DNA of 12,689 nucleotides from Candidatus Aphodomonas merdavium. Lineage in GTDB: Bacteria; Bacillota; Clostridia; Christensenellales; Aristaeellaceae. This document shows, piece by piece, positions 6,419 to 10,166 of the stretch; position 1 is the stretch's first letter; each line of letters starts with the position of its first letter. The notes beneath the pieces are model-generated. The model was not told where the DNA came from. It made no database searches and saw only the letters and a program-made list of their open reading frames with translations. Both the position numbers and the translations under genes were made by a program. The DNA lies in the NCBI GenBank assembly GCA_018715585.1, contig DVLH01000160.1, positions 1-12,689 on the forward strand. The letters run 5' to 3'.

Positions 6419-6900
6419 TCTCTTTCCTCCGCGCCGGGACGGTTCCCGAAAATTTCGCTATACACAAACCCGCGCACAATTTCGTTTGCGCTAAAGTCGA
6501 ACGTCAGCGCCGCCTCACGTTCCTCGTCGGGCGTTTCCTCCGGCGTGCAGGCGGGGCATTCGTCCGCCCGGCCGTCATAGTCCGCCTGCGTGTAGAAAAA
6601 CGGCCTGCGCTCCGGCGCGGGCGATAGATCCGCCGGCGCGGCGGGAGCGGGTTCCGGCGCGGCCGGCGCGGGCGATGTAGGCGGTGTGGGCGGCGTAGCC
6701 GGCGCTGCGCTGCGGCGCTGCGGCGCCTCTGCGGTTACGGGTTTGCTCCTGCGCTCGGCAGAGGAGGCCGGTTGGCCATCCTGCGCGGCGGGTTGGCCGC
6801 GCAGGTCGCGCAGCCTCCCGCCGGCGGCAGGCTTCTTTTTCTTCGAACTTGCGCCGAAGACCGCCCACAGCACCGCAATGATGATGATAATCGCATCCAT
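6397..6900 (-). CDS. membrane-anchored Pro/Ala-rich protein linked to floA
   Basis: A 167-residue protein of three parts. Residues 2-16 (DAIIIIIAVLWAVFG) are an N-terminal membrane anchor, followed by a basic patch SSKKKK. Residues about 25-98 are a disordered Pro/Ala/Ser linker (PPTPPTSPAPAAPEPAPAAP). The C-terminal part ends with an ordered-looking motif, EIVRGFVYSEIFGNR (140-154). I recall short clostridial hypothetical proteins with similar 'ExIxGxxYSEIxG' ends, but I have no family name. The start lies 3 nt after the floA stop and the gene overlaps the LytTR regulator by 22 nt, so co-expression is very likely. A scaffold or adaptor role at FloA membrane domains is inference from position. 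Confidence 0.82.
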   Translation of the reverse strand: MDAIIIIIAVLWAVFGASSKKKKPAAGGRLRDLRGQPAAQDGQPASSAERRSKPVTAEAPQRRSAAPATPPTPPTSPAPAAPEPAPAAPADLSPAPERRPFFYTQADYDGRADECPACTPEETPDEEREAALTFDFSANEIVRGFVYSEIFGNRPGAEEREWTPFAR

Positions 6901-6903
6901 GGG

Positions 6904-7911
6904 TTATTTCTTTCTCGGCGCGCCGTGCGGCTCCTGCACGGGTTCCGCGGGCGCGGCCGCCTTGCCGATGTTTTCGCGCATGCCCGTATCGGCGATGGTG
7001 TTCTGCATGCGGTAGTAATCCATCACGCCCAGCTTGCCGCTGCGCAGCGCTTCGGCCATGGCGTGCGGCACTTCCGCCTCGCTTTGCACGACGAGCGCGC
7101 GCATCTCCTGCACCTTCGCCTTCATTTCCTGTTCCTGTGCGACAGCCATGGCGCGGCGCTCTTCCGCCTTCGCCTGGGCGATGCGGCGGTCGGCCTCCGC
7201 CTGGTCCATCTGCAGCTGTGCACCCACGTTGCGGCCCACGTCCACGTCGGCGATATCGATGGAGAGGATTTCAAACGCGGTGCCGGCGTCCAGGCCCTTG
7301 TTCAGCACCGTCTGGCTGATCTTGTCCGGGTTTTCCAGCACGGCCGTATGCGCTTCCGACGAGCCGATGGTGGTGACGATGCCCTCGCCGACACGCGCGA
7401 TGATCGTTTCCTCGCCCGCGCCGCCGACGAGCCGGTCGATGTTGGCGCGCACGGTCACGCGCGCCTTGGCCCGCAGCTCGATGCCGTCCTTTGCGATGGC
7501 CGCCACGGCGGGCGTTTCAATCACGCGCGGGTTGACGCTCATCTGCACGGCCTGCAGCACGTCGCGGCCCGCCAGGTCAATGGCGCACGCCTGCTCAAAC
7601 TCCAGCGCGATATCCGCGCGCTGCGCGGCGATGAGCGCGTTGATGACGCGGTCGATATTGCCGCCCGCCAGGTAGTGCGCTTCCATTTTGGAAAGCGTCA
7701 CGTCCAAGCCGGCCTTTGTCGCCTTGATAAGCGGGTAGACGAGCTTGGAGGGCGTAATGCGGCGAATGCGCATGCCAATGAGCGCGCCGATGCTCACATG
7801 CACGCCCGAAGCGCGCGCCGAGATCCACAGCCCAACGGGCACGAACGTAAAGAAGACGATCAGAAGAATCAGAATGAGAACGACCAACACGGCAAGAGAA
7901 ATAAACTCCAT
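6904..7911 (-). CDS. floA: flotillin-like protein FloA
   Basis: A 335-residue bacterial flotillin (UPF0365/YqfA type), the usual length. Residues 3-26 form the membrane-inserted hairpin or helix (ISLAVLVVLILILLIVFFTFVPVG). The middle (about 30-235) is the SPFH/PHB-like region, with the conserved start 'VGLWISARASGVHVSIGALIGMR' in shortened form and GKLGVMDYYRMQNTIADTGMR-like sequence later. Residues about 235-285 are the Ala/Glu/Arg-rich coiled coil that drives oligomerisation. The last 20 residues are Pro-rich and basic (ending GAPRKK). Flotillins organise functional membrane microdomains and influence signalling, secretion and cell-wall synthesis. It follows an nfeD gene by 44 bp, the classic pairing. 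The ATG at 7911 has a GGAAGGG site upstream. Confidence 0.96.
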   Translation of the reverse strand: MEFISLAVLVVLILILLIVFFTFVPVGLWISARASGVHVSIGALIGMRIRRITPSKLVYPLIKATKAGLDVTLSKMEAHYLAGGNIDRVINALIAAQRADIALEFEQACAIDLAGRDVLQAVQMSVNPRVIETPAVAAIAKDGIELRAKARVTVRANIDRLVGGAGEETIIARVGEGIVTTIGSSEAHTAVLENPDKISQTVLNKGLDAGTAFEILSIDIADVDVGRNVGAQLQMDQAEADRRIAQAKAEERRAMAVAQEQEMKAKVQEMRALVVQSEAEVPHAMAEALRSGKLGVMDYYRMQNTIADTGMRENIGKAAAPAEPVQEPHGAPRKK

Positions 7912-7955
7912 ACGCTATCCCTTCCTTTCTTTGAAACCCCTTCGAACCGCTCCTG

Positions 7956-8453
7956 TCAGACGCTGTGAACGACAATGCGGTTTCCATCCACGCGAACAAC
8001 CTTCACCCGGGCTCCCTGCGCCACAAACTCCCCGTCCGAAACGACGTTGAGCCGCACGCCGTCAAACTCCACGATGCCGCTGGGGCGCAGCACCGTGCGC
8101 GCCTCGCCTTCACAACCAACGAAGATATTCATATCGCTCGCGGCGGTGTAGCCTTCCTCGGCGCTCTCGCGGTCCTTGAGGATAAACCGGGAACGGCTGA
8201 GCCGGCCGTTCGCCGCCGACTTGAGCGAGACGGAAAGCAGGATCGCCGCAAGCGCCATGATGATAACCACCAGCCCCACCGCCGCTAACGCCCCCGCCTT
8301 CAGCCACATCAGCACGACGCTGGCAATCAGCAGCGCAATGCCGGAAATCCCCGGTATGCCAAAGCCGGGTACAAACATTTCCACAACGAGCAAACCCAAT
8401 CCGGCTGCCAGGCAGATGATGATGGAAAGGTTTGATACGATAAACTCAAGCAT
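7956..8453 (-). CDS. NfeD family membrane protein (short form)
   Basis: A 165-residue partner of flotillin. There are three hydrophobic helices at about 8-28, 36-52 and 55-77, with the typical EMFVPGFGIPGISG turn (25-38), then a cytoplasmic linker and a C-terminal OB-fold domain (about 112-165, from GCEGEARTVLRPSGIVEFDG to VRVDGNRIVV). This is the short NfeD form without the ClpP-like protease domain. I chose the ATG at 8453 because AAGGAGG lies just upstream and the promoter hexamers are at 8480-8507. The frame extends to 8522, but the extra 23 residues would overlap that promoter. It is the first gene of the operon nfeD-floA-anchored protein-LytTR regulator. Confidence 0.93.
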   Translation of the reverse strand: MLEFIVSNLSIIICLAAGLGLLVVEMFVPGFGIPGISGIALLIASVVLMWLKAGALAAVGLVVIIMALAAILLSVSLKSAANGRLSRSRFILKDRESAEEGYTAASDMNIFVGCEGEARTVLRPSGIVEFDGVRLNVVSDGEFVAQGARVKVVRVDGNRIVVHSV

Positions 8454-8479
8454 AGCCTTCCTCCTTCCCTGGTATAGCA

Positions 8480-8507
8480 ATTGTATCATAGCAGCCGCCG
8501 CTTGCAA
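8480..8507 (-). promoter_or_regulatory. promoter for the nfeD-floA operon, with an overlapping palindrome
   Basis: On the - strand TTGCAA (8507-8502), a 16-bp spacer, and TACAAT (8485-8480) preceded by TGA, giving an extended -10 element TGATACAAT. The start would be near 8473, about 20 nt before the nfeD ATG. A perfect 14-bp palindrome, CCGCTTGCAAGCGG (8498-8511), covers the -35 element and could be an operator. In Bacillus the related genes use an ECF sigma factor; the hexamers here look like the housekeeping type instead. Confidence 0.62.
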
Positions 8508-8540
8508 GCGGGCACGCCGCAAAAGATACGTTTTGCGCGC

Positions 8541-9146
8541 TTAGTTGTCGCTTTCGGCGGTTTTAAGAAATGCGGCCAATGCACGGACGTCCTGCTCATA
8601 AACGTCCGTCAGCGCGCGCCGGTAGATCAGCGACGCGGGATGATACAGCGGAAACAGCCACGGCAAACCGCCGGCCGGCCGGAACGGACGGCCGTGCACG
8701 TCGCCCACGCGCAGCGCAGCGTATTGCTCTGCACAGCCGCAGGCGCACAGCACCGCAGAAAGCGCCGTGTTCCCCAGCGTCGCCACCACGCGCGGGCACA
8801 CGCACGCGATCTCGCGCGCCAGATAGGGCGCAAACCATGCGACCTCCTGGCGCGTGGGCGTCCTGTTGGAAAGCCTCCCGGAAGCGCCCAGGCGCGTGGG
8901 GCGGAACTTGACGGCGTTGGTGATGTAAAGTGCCTCGCGCCGCATGCCCGCCAGCGCGAGAAAATGCGACAGGTTTTTGCCGGCGGCCCCCACGAACGGG
9001 CGGCCCTGCGCCTCCTCCTGCGCGCCCGGCGCCTCGCCCACGATAAGCAGCGCCGCGTGCGGGTCTCCTTCGCCCGGCACAAGCCTCGCCTCTCCCGTAT
9101 AGCGCCCCTGACAGTCTTTGAAGATTTGCTCCAGCGTATCCTTCAT
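8541..9146 (-). CDS. uracil-DNA glycosylase superfamily protein lacking iron-sulfur cysteines
   Basis: A 201-residue member of the UDG superfamily, close to family 4 in overall layout. Motif 1 is GEAPGAQEEAQGRPFVG (37-53), followed by ALYITNAVKFRP (72-83) and the late HPAS motif (169-172). The N-terminal CxxC pair of family 4 is absent; only Cys12 is nearby. The later cluster cysteines are also replaced: Phe81 stands where family 4 has the KCRP Cys, and the WFAPYL position has no Cys. The protein is therefore probably cluster-free. Catalytic-pocket motifs remain, so uracil or related base excision is possible, but activity is unproven. Its ATG overlaps the stop of the upstream UDG as ATGA, and GGGAGGG precedes it. 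It probably arose by duplication of its neighbour or an older relative. Confidence 0.85.
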   Translation of the reverse strand: MKDTLEQIFKDCQGRYTGEARLVPGEGDPHAALLIVGEAPGAQEEAQGRPFVGAAGKNLSHFLALAGMRREALYITNAVKFRPTRLGASGRLSNRTPTRQEVAWFAPYLAREIACVCPRVVATLGNTALSAVLCACGCAEQYAALRVGDVHGRPFRPAGGLPWLFPLYHPASLIYRRALTDVYEQDVRALAAFLKTAESDN

Positions 9147-9709
9147 GACGGCCCTCCCGAAGCCAGCAGCCGGTCGCGCACTTTTTTTAGGTCCTCCCAG
9201 ACAAGCCTTTTTTTGCTTTCATCACGCAAAAGGGCCGCGGGATGGAACGTCGGCATAAACGCAACGCCTTTTCGTTCCACCCACAGCCCCCGTTCTTTGG
9301 TGATGCGGTGCTCGTGGCCGAGCACGGCGCCCAGCGCGCTTGCGCCCAGCAAGACAATGATCTGCGGCCGAATCAAGCCCACCTGCGCCCGCAGGTACGG
9401 CATGCACGCGGCCGCCTCGTCCGCCTCCGGCGCGCGGTTTTGCGGCGGACGGCATTTGACGACATTGGTGATGTACACTTCCTCGCGCGAGAGGCCCATG
9501 GCGGCGATCATCTTGTCCAGCAGCTGCCCGGCGCGCCCCACAAACGGCCGTCCCGTCAAATCTTCGTCGCGCCCCGGCCCTTCGCCGATGAACATCAGCC
9601 GCGCATGCAGGTTGCCTTCGCCCGGCACGGGCAGCGTCCGTCCCTCGCAAAGGCGGCATTTGCGGCAGTTTTCGACTTCCTGCACTAACGACGGCCATGA
9701 AACCAGCAT
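9143..9709 (-). CDS. family-4-type uracil-DNA glycosylase (4Fe-4S)
   Basis: A 188-residue enzyme that removes uracil from DNA as the first step of base-excision repair in the cytoplasm. Four cysteines fit the 4Fe-4S cluster of family 4: Cys15 and Cys18 (ENCRKC), Cys86 (VVKCRP) and Cys102 (AACMPYL); Cys21 is extra. Motif 1 is GEGPGRDEDLTGRPFVG (42-58), with Gly in place of the more usual Ala of GEAPG. The late motif is FHPAAL (155-160). Length agrees with the family. The ATG at 9709 follows an AGGAG site, and the gene overlaps the second UDG-like gene by 4 nt, so the two are translated together. It is preceded by a small membrane-protein gene in the same operon. Confidence 0.93.
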   Translation of the reverse strand: MLVSWPSLVQEVENCRKCRLCEGRTLPVPGEGNLHARLMFIGEGPGRDEDLTGRPFVGRAGQLLDKMIAAMGLSREEVYITNVVKCRPPQNRAPEADEAAACMPYLRAQVGLIRPQIIVLLGASALGAVLGHEHRITKERGLWVERKGVAFMPTFHPAALLRDESKKRLVWEDLKKVRDRLLASGGPS

Positions 9710-9731
9710 CTTCCCCCGCTCCTTTATCGCA

Positions 9732-9941
9732 CTAGCGAATGATCAGCGCTTCGGTCACGCCCTGCTGCAGCGCCGCAAAGGACTGCGTCAGGTCGTCCAC
9801 GAGCCAGCTTCCCAGGTGCGCCAAAAACGCCACCAGCCCAATGATCAGCAGTGCGCTTAAAATTACGCCAAAAAACTCCATCACACCCGCCAGCGCTTCA
9901 TAGCGCATCCTGCGTTCCTCCTGTCTGTCTTCCCTGCGCAT
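9732..9941 (-). CDS. small one-helix membrane protein, first gene of the UDG operon
   Basis: A 69-residue protein with a very basic and acidic start (MRREDRQEERRMRYE), a hydrophobic helix at about 21-42 (MEFFGVILSALLIIGLVAFLAH in shortened form) and an amphipathic end. No known family is recognised. Two starts have ribosome sites: the ATG at 9941 (AAGGAGGG, 9 nt spacing), chosen here, and the ATG at 9908 (GGAGG), which would give 58 residues. The open frame runs further up to 10079, but that part overlaps the promoter. It ends 22 bp before the UDG gene. Why a membrane peptide leads a DNA-repair operon is not apparent. Confidence 0.7.
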   Translation of the reverse strand: MRREDRQEERRMRYEALAGVMEFFGVILSALLIIGLVAFLAHLGSWLVDDLTQSFAALQQGVTEALIIR

Positions 9942-9994
9942 GTCCTTTGTCCCTCCTTCTCCCCACGGCCTTCTGGCAATTGAACGGTACAAAT

Positions 9995-10012
9995 GCCGGG
10001 CATATTCCCGGC
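9995..10012. other. hairpin in the leader of the UDG operon
   Basis: GCCGGG (9995-10000) pairs with CCCGGC (10007-10012) around a 6-nt loop, within the leader of about 95 nt between the minus-strand promoter and the first ribosome site. No T-tract follows on the - strand, so it is not an attenuator by itself. It may simply be leader structure. Confidence 0.35.
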
Positions 10013-10030
10013 CACCGCCGCGCGGGTTTT

Positions 10031-10081
10031 TTTTGACAGCAAAATTATATATGAGGCTGCAAATGGATGCAACTGTCAAAA
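10031..10081. promoter_or_regulatory. 9-bp inverted repeat in the divergent promoter region
   Basis: TTTTGACAG (10031-10039) and CTGTCAAAA (10073-10081) are perfect inverted copies whose centres are 42 bp apart, about four helical turns. They bracket the minus-strand promoter of the UDG operon and lie just upstream of the + strand promoter. The arms also contain TTGACA-like hexamers in both directions. They could be two operator half-sites for one regulator or alternative -35 elements. No candidate regulator is adjacent. Confidence 0.5.
10044..10072 (-). promoter_or_regulatory. promoter for the small membrane protein/UDG operon
   Basis: On the - strand TTGCAT (10072-10067), 17-bp spacer, TATAAT (10049-10044), with a perfect -10 element. 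The start is expected near 10037, about 96 nt before the ATG at 9941. Confidence 0.72.
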
Positions 10082-10088
10082 TAATTTC

Positions 10089-10117
10089 TTGCTTCTTTGC
10101 TTACAAAGGTATATAAT
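10089..10117 (+). promoter_or_regulatory. promoter for the large repeat-protein gene
   Basis: TTGCTT (10089-10094), 17-bp spacer, TATAAT (10112-10117). The start would be near 10124, about 43 nt before the GTG at 10167, with GAGGAGGGG as ribosome site between. The perfect -10 and AT-rich surroundings support it. Confidence 0.75.
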
Positions 10118-10166
10118 ACCAATACTTAAATAGAATTGGCTTTTTATCGTCAGAGGAGGGGCTACG

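Noticed and set aside
5279..6580. A 433-codon open frame on the + strand crossing the terminator and the LytTR gene.
   Set aside because: It runs antisense to a clear response regulator, starts in non-coding repeat-like DNA, and has an Arg/His/Gln-rich composition typical of shadow frames.
6772..7968. A 398-codon open frame on the + strand opposite floA.
   Set aside because: Arg/His/Asp-rich shadow of the flotillin gene with no domain of its own.
8454..8522. A longer N-terminus for the NfeD protein.
   Set aside because: The extra 23 residues are basic and unlike the family, overlap the promoter hexamers, and the ATG at 8453 has an ideal ribosome site.
9942..10079. A longer N-terminus for the small protein ahead of the UDG genes.
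   Set aside because: The extension overlaps the promoter and leader, and two internal ATGs have good ribosome sites.
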